From Enterococcus mundtii (GTDB lineage Bacteria; Bacillota; Bacilli; Lactobacillales; Enterococcaceae), in NCBI RefSeq assembly GCF_013394305.1, contig NZ_AP019810.1:3005001-3069000 (forward strand): a DNA stretch of 64,000 nt, read 5' to 3'. This document shows, piece by piece, positions 17,701 through 26,500 of the stretch (positions are counted from its first letter, which is position 1; the number at the start of each line of letters is the position of its first letter). The notes below the pieces were generated by a model, which saw only the letters and a program-made list of their open reading frames with translations, was not told the origin of the DNA and searched no databases. Both the position numbers and the translations under genes were made by a program.

Positions 17701-18055
17701 TGGTTTTGAAGGAAGAGTTGAATGGTGTGCGATCTTCGTAAGTTGGGTAGCAGATCAAGTCGGGTACCTTAATCAAGAAAAAATAATAAAATCAGCAAAT
17801 TGTTTAGAGATGATCTACTGGTTAACGGAAAAAGGAAACTACAGAAAAATTTCAGAGAGTTACCACCCACAACCAGGTGATTTGATTTTCTTTGACTGGA
17901 ATGGAGGTGGTACAGGGAAAGATCATGTGGGAATCGTGGAATTTACAGATGGAAATATCATCCAAACCGTCGAGGGCAATACTTCCAATAAAGTAGCCAG
18001 AAGAACCTATTTCCTCAATGATCCGAGCATTTCGGGGTACGGTATTCTTCAATAA
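14714..18055 (+). CDS. PrgK-like T4SS wall hydrolase (SLT + CHAP) with acidic repeat
   Basis: A 1113-residue membrane-anchored peptidoglycan hydrolase, the VirB1/PrgK role of opening the wall for the channel. Residues 1-270 are extremely basic. A long hydrophobic segment follows (about 274-322), then an extracytoplasmic part containing a 13-residue acidic repeat (GTEEGPEESEDDS type, eight full copies, about 449-552). A lysozyme-like/SLT domain (about 812-920) contains the catalytic-type Glu in IIRVESGG. A C-terminal CHAP amidase/endopeptidase domain (about 976-1113) has Cys1005 in EWCAIF and His1071 in KDHVGIV. It overlaps virB4 by 8 bases. PrgK of pCF10 also carries a LytM domain; I see none here. 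Confidence 0.9.
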   Translation: MNETYDGNKQENNKQQDLLSIKIKRVSANEQNKKALKKRIRFKRRQQKLARNKRDNLQLKNRNIVDFKQRMVNNQSRKDPLSKGVTSKKTNDSGFKKRHLMTNKKKLNKINRNKKHSTTREKAYFIKNKHRSPKEIDHALLGIKKRKSSTNNSRTNQRIQLSSEKINKQKLGSKKFYHKKQEKLDKNILNLAGIKNTLTATKQTRTKKLEEKLFGIKDKLERKHQVLSNSNKIKRLKKQTKIPSKKKFKPKLKKNLAQAAIDTVGRNKEGELNILGVLLVLLIILKLILMLLSVKVMMILAVVIVVIVVIIAIFNFIASIFTIKTEDMALAEAYEHVTFLDARMNKEVQQVFEDFSENSEIEEVYFVVNGVARPDNNFLYSSDADTYLYYLNAKYENYDIEQRISADSNLFGATRVRGEVEGIHRYTFSYTTEIETREVPIIYPEEDDGTEEGPEESEDDSGTEEGPEESEDDSGTEEGPEESEDDSGTEEAPEESEDDSGTEEGPEESEDDSGTEEAPEESEDDSGTEEAPEESEDDSETEEAPEESEDDSETEETSEEDDETSEETNDLEEEIEESENEEEGSTYESQINRNPSDEQPDPPIDEDRPTHRTIKVALINIEIKTISQFIDENSDTLSEEELDKFGPIQELDRFENKVFLQSPFGMNQDAIVVEKYGYRGLNERNKHNYIELLAEAGTSVYGLDNSGSGRVHAVGNNSVTINTSLNKRVVLSPLKNIKVRNRDWVDADTLIGETTGNLRVEVIERRTLRPNRNIYPSAYIFDLIFQYPSEIDGFTNNSSRSISGSLKNPGQMILQWEHLVREACEKYGIPEYVNMILAIIRVESGGDAERFPDIMQASESQGLAPNTIEDPELSIDRGTHYFSQLLGKARTLHLDDRAALQAYNYGEDFLNWLATTNKQYSFLHAELYARKKSNRQIVRYTHPVAVAHGFSWRYAYGNMFYVPIVTNYLWLENSRFLETAINEIGTFHGDKYWRWYGFEGRVEWCAIFVSWVADQVGYLNQEKIIKSANCLEMIYWLTEKGNYRKISESYHPQPGDLIFFDWNGGGTGKDHVGIVEFTDGNIIQTVEGNTSNKVARRTYFLNDPSISGYGILQ
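16058..16369 (+). repeat. 39-bp in-frame tandem repeat, eight copies
   Basis: Eight consecutive 39-base units (GGAACTGAGGAAGGACCAG as the unit start) encode GTEEGPEESEDDS and near variants; a ninth unit at 16370 is degenerate. Units differ mainly by Gly/Ala in position 5. High identity suggests recent expansion by slippage, so copy number probably varies between strains. Confidence 0.95.
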
Positions 18056-18074
18056 AAAAAGAAAAGGGCGAACA

Positions 18075-19004
18075 ATGAAACGATTAAAAAATATAGTTGA
18101 GTCAAAAGAAGGAAAAAGAGTCGTGATAATAGCTAGTGTCATTTTCATCACAATGTTCAGTTTTATTTTCTACTCGATCTTTTTTCACCATGGAACAAAT
18201 GGAAATTCAAAAACTACTGCGAGTAGTGAGCGTTTATCTTTTAGTGAACAAAGAGACGAGGAACTAAATCTAGTAGAAAGAAACGAAGCTTTAGTTTATC
18301 GAGGGATTTGGTATTCTGATCGAGCAGATGGCATGGTTCTGGAATTAAAAAATGACGGAACTTATCAAAGTACCAGTTGGCTCACAACGGGTCAGTATCG
18401 CTTAGTAGATACAAAACTTGTTCTAACGGACAAAGAGAAAGAGGAAGTTTCTTTTGAGCTGATGACTAGATTAGGAGAAACGATCTTCTTTTACGAAGAC
18501 AATGAAGGTGACACTACCTATTTTTATCCAAGTGTTGAATTGTTGGAGAAGGCGAAAGAAATGATTGATTCTGGGGAAGATGAAGCGAATGAGAGGATCA
18601 ATCAAAAATGGAATGACGTTTTACTTCAAGGTAGTTGGACGAATACGACGATGAATAGTCATGTATTGGTTGATTTTACAGAAAATACCTTTGTCCAACG
18701 AAAAGTGGAAGACGGTAAAGAAATAAGTCGAACGTTTCACTATCGCATCATTTCTGAAGATGTTTCTGAGACATTATGCGTGTTAGAATTGTCAGTCACC
18801 GATGAAAATTCAGCAGTTAAAAAATTTGAGATCACATTAGAAGAAACACAATTTGGTTATCGCATGAATTCCCTCCCAGGAATGTTTTTATGGGTAAATG
18901 ATTACGAAAAACCACATCAAGCAGTGCGATTAACTCAAACAGGTGTATTTAGAGAAGAAAATACATCTTTAGAACAATTGCTTGAACATCGCTTGAATGG
19001 TTAA
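18075..19004 (+). CDS. Single-pass membrane protein of the T4SS cluster, unknown function
   Basis: A 309-residue protein with a basic N-terminus, one transmembrane helix (about 18-40) and a large extracytoplasmic part. The exterior seems to hold two related beta-rich units: one beginning YRGIWYSDRADGMVLELKNDG and one beginning LQGSWTNTTMNSHVLVDF, each a G-x-W start followed by strands, reminiscent of lipocalin-like or extracellular repeat folds. They are separated by a charged helix (about 160-185). The ATG at 18075 follows AAAGGGCG; an in-frame ATG at 18018 would overlap the previous gene and add a nonsensical N-terminus. Position suggests a T4SS accessory like PrgL/TcpC, but I see no direct similarity. 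Confidence 0.75.
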   Translation: MKRLKNIVESKEGKRVVIIASVIFITMFSFIFYSIFFHHGTNGNSKTTASSERLSFSEQRDEELNLVERNEALVYRGIWYSDRADGMVLELKNDGTYQSTSWLTTGQYRLVDTKLVLTDKEKEEVSFELMTRLGETIFFYEDNEGDTTYFYPSVELLEKAKEMIDSGEDEANERINQKWNDVLLQGSWTNTTMNSHVLVDFTENTFVQRKVEDGKEISRTFHYRIISEDVSETLCVLELSVTDENSAVKKFEITLEETQFGYRMNSLPGMFLWVNDYEKPHQAVRLTQTGVFREENTSLEQLLEHRLNG

Positions 19005-19043
19005 TCGCCTCTGAAAAAATTCTTCATTGAATGGAGGAGACCG

Positions 19044-22000
19044 ATGTTTTATAAAAATTTTGAAGACTATCTTAAAGAATATCTATACAAAGATATTTCA
19101 ATAAAATCAGTAAAACCTTATGAAGAAAAAGTATTCAATGAGTTTCAAGCAAAAGCAATATCGGATAGTAATCCTGAAACTTTGAGAGAAGAGTTCCACT
19201 TCGTTCTAGACTTGATTTCTTCAAGAAAAAAAGTGAACGAAGAAAAGACAAATGCATTAAAACAGTCATTTGAAAGAATGCTCCAAGACATTGATCCAAC
19301 AGACTACAATACGTTGAGATTCTCGATTTATAAATCGCGGATGATCGTCTTAAAAGAAAATAGACGTGAGCAAGAAATAAGGAAAAAAGATGCGACACCT
19401 ACTTTTACGTCAAACACAACATTACAAGCATCTGACGAATTAGTAAGTCCTAAATTAGTGGCGGAACAAGAAAGAAGATTTGCAGAACGAACAATGCTAA
19501 ATAAGAGAGGCAATGTGAAGCAGGAAGGTTTCTCCAATCAGCAGATCGAAGAGAATGGCACTATGCACGAAAATTCTGTCCACACTACGAATCAATCAAC
19601 AAAAGTAGAGTCGCATAACAGTCTTAAAGTGAGTGATTTAAAACAACAGTTTGAAAAAGAAACTTCTTATAATAAAGAACCCCATTCAGCTGAAGTACCA
19701 TCAGGGACAGTCAACCGATTGCGCCAATACTATGAAGGTCTGAATCATTCAACAAATGATCATTCATCATTAGAAAGTCGAAAGTCGTCTAGATGGAGAA
19801 CCTCGCAAACGAATGATTCACCGAATGTTCAAAATAGGCAAAATCAACCGACAGATCGACAGAACCAAAGAAATGAAGGAACATCGTCCTATCAAAAAGC
19901 TCCTCCATTAAAAGGTACTAGCGAATTGGTGGGTAGAGGAAAAGAACGCACAGTCTATACGAATGAATCTTCACCCACAAATAAAGCAGAGCCGAATCAA
20001 ACCGGCATGACGAACGAAGAATTTCAAAGACGACGAGACCGGTTTGGCCATATGGCTGGAACCAGTAACCAACCACCAGTTATCGAGAGAACGAACCAAA
20101 GAGAACCGGATAATTATCAGACAGCTACTTATCAAAATCCACCTAGGCAGCAACGAAGTAGTGAGGTAGTGCAAGAAGGTCAAGCTAGTAGGATAGATAA
20201 CAATGATTCATTAAGGACAAACAATGCAGAATGGAGTCAAACTGGTAGGGCAAACGAAGAATTTCAAAGACGGCGAGACCAATTTGGCAATATGCCTGGA
20301 CCAAGTAATGAACCACCAGTTAGAGAGAGAACAACCCAAAGCGAACCGAATAACTACCAGACAGCTGCTTATCAAAATTCACCTAGGCAGCAACGAAGTA
20401 GTGAGCTAGTGCAAGAAGGTCAAGCTAGTAGGATAGATAACAATGATTCATTGAGGACAAACAATGCAGAATGGAGTCAAACTGGTAGGGCGAACGAAGA
20501 ATTTCAAAGATATCGAGACCGATTTGGCAATATGCCTGGACCAAGTAATGAACCACCAGTTAGAGAGAGAACAACCCAAAGCGAACCGTATAATTATCAG
20601 ACAGTTGCTTATCAAAATCCACCTAGGCAGCAACGAAGTAGTGAGCTAGTACATGAAGGTCAAACTAGTAAGATAGATAACAATGACTCATTAAGGACAA
20701 ACAATGCAGAATGGAGTCGAGCTGGTAGGACTGACAAAGAATTTCAAAATCGTCGTGCTCGATTCGTAAACCTGACTAGTACAAGCAATGAACCAGCGTT
20801 TTCCAAGAAAAAGGGTCGTGGAGAAAGTGAACATCAAGGAACTTCTTATCAAAGAGCTACCACCCTGCATGGCAGTAGCGAAATCGTACGTAAAGGAAAC
20901 GGAAGTGCAGTTCATACGAATGATTCAGCATCTGCAAACGAAACAAAATCGAATCAAAACGACATGACGAACGAAGAATTTCAAAACCGTCGCACTCGAT
21001 TCGAAAATTCCAGTGTAAAAAGTGATAACCACCTTGCATCAGAATCCACGGGTCGAGTGAAAGCAGTGAGAGATCAGTTTGAAAATCCGAACGCCTTTAG
21101 CAATGAACGATCAATTCCAGAACCCACGGGTCAAGTGAGAGCAGCGAGAGAACGGTTTGAAAAAGCGAATGAGTTTTCCAACGACCGCCCAGTTCCAGAA
21201 TCCACGGGTCAAGTGAGAGCAGCGAGAGAACGGTTCGAAAAAGTGAATGCCCTTCGTGATGAGCGACCAGCTCCAGAATCCACGGGACGAGTGAGAGCAG
21301 CGAGAGAACGGTTCGAAAAAGCGAATGTCCTTCGTGATGAGCGACCAGCTCCAGAATCCACGGAACGAGTGAGAGCAGCGAGAGAACGGTTCGAAAAAGC
21401 GAATGTCCTTCCTGATGAGCGACCAGTTCCAGAATCCACGGGTCAAGTGAGAGCAGCGAGAGACAGGTTTGAAAAAGCAAATGAGTTTTCTAACAACCGC
21501 CCAGTTCCAGAATCCACGGGTCAAGTGAGAGCAGCGAGAGACCGGTTTGAAAAAGCGAATGAGTTTTCCAACGACCGCCCAGTTCCAGAACCCACGGGAC
21601 AAGTGAAAGCAGCGAGAGATCGGTTTGAAAAAGCGAATGAGTTTTCTAACGACCGCCTTGCTCCAGAATCCACGGGTCGAGTTGAAGCGATGCGAAGACA
21701 GTACGAGTCCAGAACTGGGAGAGAAACTGAAGCTAGTGTATCTAATGAAACATTACAGCAACAAAATGGCTTGGCTAACGAGACATTTCGCCAACATCGG
21801 GGCCAATTTGAAAATCCTGCTGTAAAAAGTAGTGATGGACAAAAATCGGAAGAAAGTGTTACATCCGATCAACTAGATCGTAGAAAAGAATCAAGCAACC
21901 AACCTACTGCTCTCTCTGCTGATCAAACAGGTATTGTTGATGGTAACACAAAAAAAATCCGTGAATTGTTATCTGATAAACTCAAATTTAATCCAATAGA

Positions 22001-23570
22001 GAAAGAACCACCTGAAACAAACACTCAAACAGATAGTTCCAACGTGCCAGTAGAGGAATCTTCCTCAGACACTCAAAACAGCCAAATGAGAAATCAGATG
22101 AGTGAAGGTGGGGAACCGAAACCAACGAAACTGGATGAAGCGAGCATAGCCACTCGAGGAATGGATAAAAAACAGTCGGAAAACATAACTGATCCTTTAG
22201 ATAAACATGGAATAGACGCTAGTAGTAGTACTCTTGGTTTAAATGAGAATGCTTCAGAAAAAACGGATAAAACTACAGAAACCGATTTTATGGATGACGA
22301 TATAGAATTGCCAGAGTCAGGACCGCATACACAAAAAAAGAAAATCCACACAAAAAAAAGCCGAGCCATTCAAATCGGAAGACTTTTGTTGAACTTACTA
22401 CCATTAGCATCTTGGCCGTTAATCAGTATGTGGGTAACTGGCATTTTAGGTATCGTTCCAGCTTACCTTGCTATGTATGGACTACCACTAACTCTGTTTA
22501 TTTATGGTACTATTTTGACTGCCGTTTATGGGCCAAAACTCATCAACTATATTCGTAAACTTCGTTCTAGAATACAAAACTATCGCCAGTCAGAACGAAG
22601 TCGCCAGAGAAACTTAGAAGATCGAGTGATTGATCCAAAAGAAAAATCGATTCAAAGAGAAACTGCCGCTCATGAGAAAGAAACAGCAAAAACAAAACAA
22701 CAGAATCACTCATCAGAAAAAGGCAGTCCTGAAAATTCAGAAAAAGACAAATCTGTAAAGGGTTATTTTAAAAGAAATTGGAAATCTCTCGCCATCATCT
22801 TTGGTGTTGGGATAGTTGTAGCAGGAATTGGTATCGCACTGACACCAGTAGTAGCACCATATATATTTGCGATAGCCACTTCAACTCCTTTATTTATGTA
22901 CAAAGTAACTTCAGTTATTGCAATGGCACTTGCGGTTTCCTTTGGTGTGACTGCCTTGAGTAAAGGACTGCATGCACTACAAAGAAAGTTTTATAAAAAA
23001 GAAGATCAAACATTAGAAACCACGACACAAAAAGAAACAATCGAAAAAAATTCTTTAGAGGTAGATAAGAATTTTGATAAAGCCTATGAAACAGTGGATA
23101 AAAATGATCTTGCACCTGTTCATGATAATTCTTCAATAAAAAGTGCTGAATCGAAAGAAGATGGAATGAAAGTGGCTAATGCCGAAACGAAGTCAACGGA
23201 TAAAAGTCCGTATGCATGGGTCTATGGTCAAGAGACAGAAAATAAAACCCAAAATGAATCGAATCGTTCAAGTCGGTCGAATTCCTTCAATACCCATGAA
23301 ACACTTCATGTGAAAGCGGATATTCATGAGCCACCATCACAGTCAGCTCGTGAAAACCGTGCGACGAATCAATTAAGTGAAGCTGCAAGACATCGGGTGA
23401 ATACTATGAAATCTGAAAGTAATCCACAGATTGCTGAACAGAATAAAGGAAACAATCGTCAGCCAGCCGTCAAAGAGGCATTTGATTCAATCAAACAAAA
23501 AGCAATTTCAAAGAGTAATAATGTCAGTGGCAAGCCCCTACTGAAAGGTCAAATATCTTTTGAAAAATAA
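19044..23570 (+). CDS. Giant repeat-rich membrane protein of the T4SS cluster
   Basis: A 1508-residue protein I do not recognise. Residues 1-115 look folded and helical (DYLKEYLYKDISIKSVKPYEEKV is longer than needed; the first 20 residues already show the pattern). A long disordered Gln/Asn/Arg/Ser-rich region follows, with an 80-residue repeat (about 323-575) and a 26-residue repeat (about 667-888; ESTGQVRAARERFEKAN type). Two hydrophobic hairpins lie near 1110-1180 and 1248-1311, then a polar basic tail. There is no N-terminal signal peptide, so the long N-terminal region is probably cytoplasmic. The recurring core V-R-x-x-R-x-x-F-E also appears outside the arrays. Good RBS (GGAGGAG). It may be a substrate or scaffold of the channel. 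Confidence 0.72.
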   Translation: MFYKNFEDYLKEYLYKDISIKSVKPYEEKVFNEFQAKAISDSNPETLREEFHFVLDLISSRKKVNEEKTNALKQSFERMLQDIDPTDYNTLRFSIYKSRMIVLKENRREQEIRKKDATPTFTSNTTLQASDELVSPKLVAEQERRFAERTMLNKRGNVKQEGFSNQQIEENGTMHENSVHTTNQSTKVESHNSLKVSDLKQQFEKETSYNKEPHSAEVPSGTVNRLRQYYEGLNHSTNDHSSLESRKSSRWRTSQTNDSPNVQNRQNQPTDRQNQRNEGTSSYQKAPPLKGTSELVGRGKERTVYTNESSPTNKAEPNQTGMTNEEFQRRRDRFGHMAGTSNQPPVIERTNQREPDNYQTATYQNPPRQQRSSEVVQEGQASRIDNNDSLRTNNAEWSQTGRANEEFQRRRDQFGNMPGPSNEPPVRERTTQSEPNNYQTAAYQNSPRQQRSSELVQEGQASRIDNNDSLRTNNAEWSQTGRANEEFQRYRDRFGNMPGPSNEPPVRERTTQSEPYNYQTVAYQNPPRQQRSSELVHEGQTSKIDNNDSLRTNNAEWSRAGRTDKEFQNRRARFVNLTSTSNEPAFSKKKGRGESEHQGTSYQRATTLHGSSEIVRKGNGSAVHTNDSASANETKSNQNDMTNEEFQNRRTRFENSSVKSDNHLASESTGRVKAVRDQFENPNAFSNERSIPEPTGQVRAARERFEKANEFSNDRPVPESTGQVRAARERFEKVNALRDERPAPESTGRVRAARERFEKANVLRDERPAPESTERVRAARERFEKANVLPDERPVPESTGQVRAARDRFEKANEFSNNRPVPESTGQVRAARDRFEKANEFSNDRPVPEPTGQVKAARDRFEKANEFSNDRLAPESTGRVEAMRRQYESRTGRETEASVSNETLQQQNGLANETFRQHRGQFENPAVKSSDGQKSEESVTSDQLDRRKESSNQPTALSADQTGIVDGNTKKIRELLSDKLKFNPIEKEPPETNTQTDSSNVPVEESSSDTQNSQMRNQMSEGGEPKPTKLDEASIATRGMDKKQSENITDPLDKHGIDASSSTLGLNENASEKTDKTTETDFMDDDIELPESGPHTQKKKIHTKKSRAIQIGRLLLNLLPLASWPLISMWVTGILGIVPAYLAMYGLPLTLFIYGTILTAVYGPKLINYIRKLRSRIQNYRQSERSRQRNLEDRVIDPKEKSIQRETAAHEKETAKTKQQNHSSEKGSPENSEKDKSVKGYFKRNWKSLAIIFGVGIVVAGIGIALTPVVAPYIFAIATSTPLFMYKVTSVIAMALAVSFGVTALSKGLHALQRKFYKKEDQTLETTTQKETIEKNSLEVDKNFDKAYETVDKNDLAPVHDNSSIKSAESKEDGMKVANAETKSTDKSPYAWVYGQETENKTQNESNRSSRSNSFNTHETLHVKADIHEPPSQSARENRATNQLSEAARHRVNTMKSESNPQIAEQNKGNNRQPAVKEAFDSIKQKAISKSNNVSGKPLLKGQISFEK
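20011..20730 (+). repeat. 240-bp in-frame tandem repeat, three full units
   Basis: Three units of exactly 240 bases encode an 80-residue block starting NEEFQRRRDRFG and passing through NNYQTAAYQNSPRQQRSSEL. A fourth, degenerate unit runs from 20731. The second and third units are nearly identical at the DNA level. Confidence 0.93.
21042..21708 (+). repeat. 78-bp in-frame tandem repeat, eight full units plus a partial one
   Basis: Units of exactly 78 bases begin GAATCCACGGGTC and encode 26 residues of the ESTGQVRAARERFEKANEFS type. Eight full copies and a diverging ninth (from 21666) are present. The sequence variants occur in two flavours (NEFSNDRPVP and NVLRDERPAP), which suggests block duplication or gene conversion. 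Confidence 0.94.
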
Positions 23571-23590
23571 AGAATACGGAGAGAGATCCA

Positions 23591-26500
23591 ATGAATAAAA
23601 TCAAACTAATGAGCATATTTAGCGTCATCTTATTGCTCTTGCATTTTCCAGTGAGTGTTTATGCTGCTTTTAACGATTATATGCTCGATGAAATCCATCA
23701 AGGAAAGAGCTTACGAGCATGGTTGTATGACGAAGGAGAAAACGCAATCTCTCAACAAATCATTGCTATACCACAAATAGATGGTTCTTTAGGGGTTGAT
23801 GTGGGAGATAGTGTGAGTTTTCCGATTAATATTCCAACCTATGCCCTGGTAACAGATCGAGGTGGCTGGATTCCAGCACTGACGGGAGGCAAGAGTGGAA
23901 ATACACCTGTACCCAATTACTTTTATACTCAGATGCATTATGGAAACGCACCTAATCTGACAGGTAATTTTAGTATAGGTGATGTGACCGCGACAAATCT
24001 TCCTTCGGGAGTGACCATTAGCAGGGTAGTTGGCCCGACTACGGGAAATCTTACAAGAGTTGATGTGACAGTTACTAGGACTCAGGTGAGTGCTACAAAT
24101 GGTCATACTAACTCAATCAATCTTAACTTGAGTTCGCTTTATTTAGATACATGGGCAATTGATCCAACAACTGCTGATTTTTTTGGAAATAAACCGATTA
24201 ATGTAGGGGGTATTACACTTACTAATCTTAATTTGGGCACATTGTCATTGCGAACAAAAAATTCAATCAGAGTGAGATATATCGATGAGGCAGGGAATGA
24301 ACTCCGAGATCCGTTAGTGGAACAAATGGATGTTGGACAAAACTATGCGTATACACCACCAGTCATTCCGGGATATACCTATAGCAGATTATCTTCTGGA
24401 AGTGCAAGTAATTCTGGTCAGATGACAGCTGGTCCGGAAAGACTTGTTGAATTTATCTATACAAAGAATCCAACGGTAGGTGGAACGATCACAGTGAACC
24501 ACGAATTTATCGGTGATCCGACTATGAACAGCAGTGAGCGATTCACAGACGTAGGAAATGTGGGCGATCGATTTGAGTTGACACCTAGAACGGAAACCGG
24601 TTGGCAAGTAAAAGGTGAATTGCCACAAGTAACAGTGACGGAACAAGCACAAACAGTAACCATCCAATATGAACGTCAAACCGGCGGAGCAATCACAGTG
24701 AACCATGAATTTATCGGTGATCCGACTAAGAATACGAGTGAGCGATTCACAGATGTCGGTAATGTAGGCGATCGATTTGATTTGACGCCTAGAACAGAAG
24801 TTGGCTGGCAAGTAAAAGGTGAGTTGCCACAAGTGACAGTGACGGAACAAGCACAAACAGTAACCATCCAATATGAACGTCAAACCGGCGGAGCAATCAC
24901 AGTGAACCATGAATTTATCGGTGATCCGACTAAGAATACGAGTGAGCGATTCACGGATGTCGGTAATGTAGGCGATCGATTTGATTTGACGCCTAGAACA
25001 GAAGTTGGCTGGCAAGTAAAAGGTGAGTTGCCACAAGTGACAGTGACGGAACAAGCACAAACAGTAACCATCCAATATGAACGTCAAACCGGCGGAGCAA
25101 TCACAGTGAACCATGAATTTATCGGTGATCCGACTAAGAATACGAGTGAGCGATTCACGGATGTCGGTAATGTAGGCGATCGATTTGATTTGACGCCTAG
25201 AACAGAAGTTGGCTGGCAAGTAAAAGGTGAGTTGCCACAAGTGACAGTGACGGAACAAGCACAAACAGTAACCATCCAATATGAACGTCAAACCGGCGGA
25301 GCAATCACAGTGAACCATGAATTTATCGGTGATCCGACTAAGAATACGAGTGAGCGATTCACGGATGTCGGTAATGTAGGCGATCGATTTGATTTGACGC
25401 CTAGAACAGAAGTTGGCTGGCAAGTAAAAGGTGAGTTGCCACAAGTGACAGTGACGGAACAAGCACAAACAGTAACCATCCAATATGAACGTCAAACCGG
25501 CGGAGCAATCACAGTGAACCATGAATTTATCGGTGATCCGACTAAGAATACGAGTGAGCGATTCACGGATGTCGGTAATGTAGGCGATCGATTTGATTTG
25601 ACGCCTAGAACAGAAGTTGGCTGGCAAGTAAAAGGTGAGTTGCCACAAGTGACAGTGACGGAACAAGCACAAACAGTAACCATCCAATATGAACGTCAAA
25701 CCGGCGGAGCAATCACAGTGAACCATGAATTTATCGGTGATTCGACTATGAATAGCAGTGAGCGAATCACAGATGTTGGCTATGTGGGCGATCGATTTGA
25801 CTTGAAACCTAGAATAGAAGCCGGGTGGCGAGTAAAAGGTGAATTGCCACAAGTGACAGTGACGGAACAAGCACAAACAGTAACCATCCAATATGAACGT
25901 CAAACCGGCGGAGCGATCACAGTGAACCACGAATATATCGGTGATCCGACTATGAATAGCAGTGAGCGATTCACAGACGTAGGAAATGTGGGCGATCGAT
26001 TTGACTTGACACCTAGAACGGAAACCGGTTGGCAAGTAAAAGGTGAATTGCCACAAGTAACAGTGAAAGAACAAGCACAAACGGTAACGATCCAATATGA
26101 ACGTCAAACCGGCGGAGCGATCACAGTGAACCACGAATATATCGGTGATCCGACTATGAATAGCAGTGAGCGATTCACAGACGTAGGAAATGTGGGCGAT
26201 CGCTTTGAGTTGACACCTAGAACGGAATCCGGTTGGCGAGTAAAAGGTGAATTGCCACAAGTGACAGTGACGGAACAAGCACAAACGGTAACGATCCAAT
26301 ACGAGCGTAAAGTTGGCGGTCAAGTAGTCGTCAACCACATTTTTGAGGAAGCACCTGAAAAAAATCGAATGGACATTCTACTTGGACGTTGGGGAGAAGC
26401 TTTTAAGGCGGAGCCAATGCAAATAGCTGGTTGGGAAGTGAAAGAAACCATCGGCCAACCTACAGGTGTATTTACAGATGAGGAGCAAGAGATAAATTTC

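Noticed and set aside
18018-18074. Longer N-terminus for the 309-residue membrane protein
   Set aside because: The upstream ATG lies inside the PrgK-like gene. The ATG at 18075 has an RBS and gives a normal basic-plus-TM start.
21042-21708. CRISPR-like regular repeats
   Set aside because: The 78-bp units are contiguous, in frame and without unique spacers. No cas genes are present.
24389-26338. A 649-codon minus-strand open frame opposite the MucBP repeats
   Set aside because: It is produced by the 204-bp repeat having no stop in that antisense frame. It has no RBS, its composition is Cys/His/Arg-rich nonsense, and it mirrors the real plus-strand gene.
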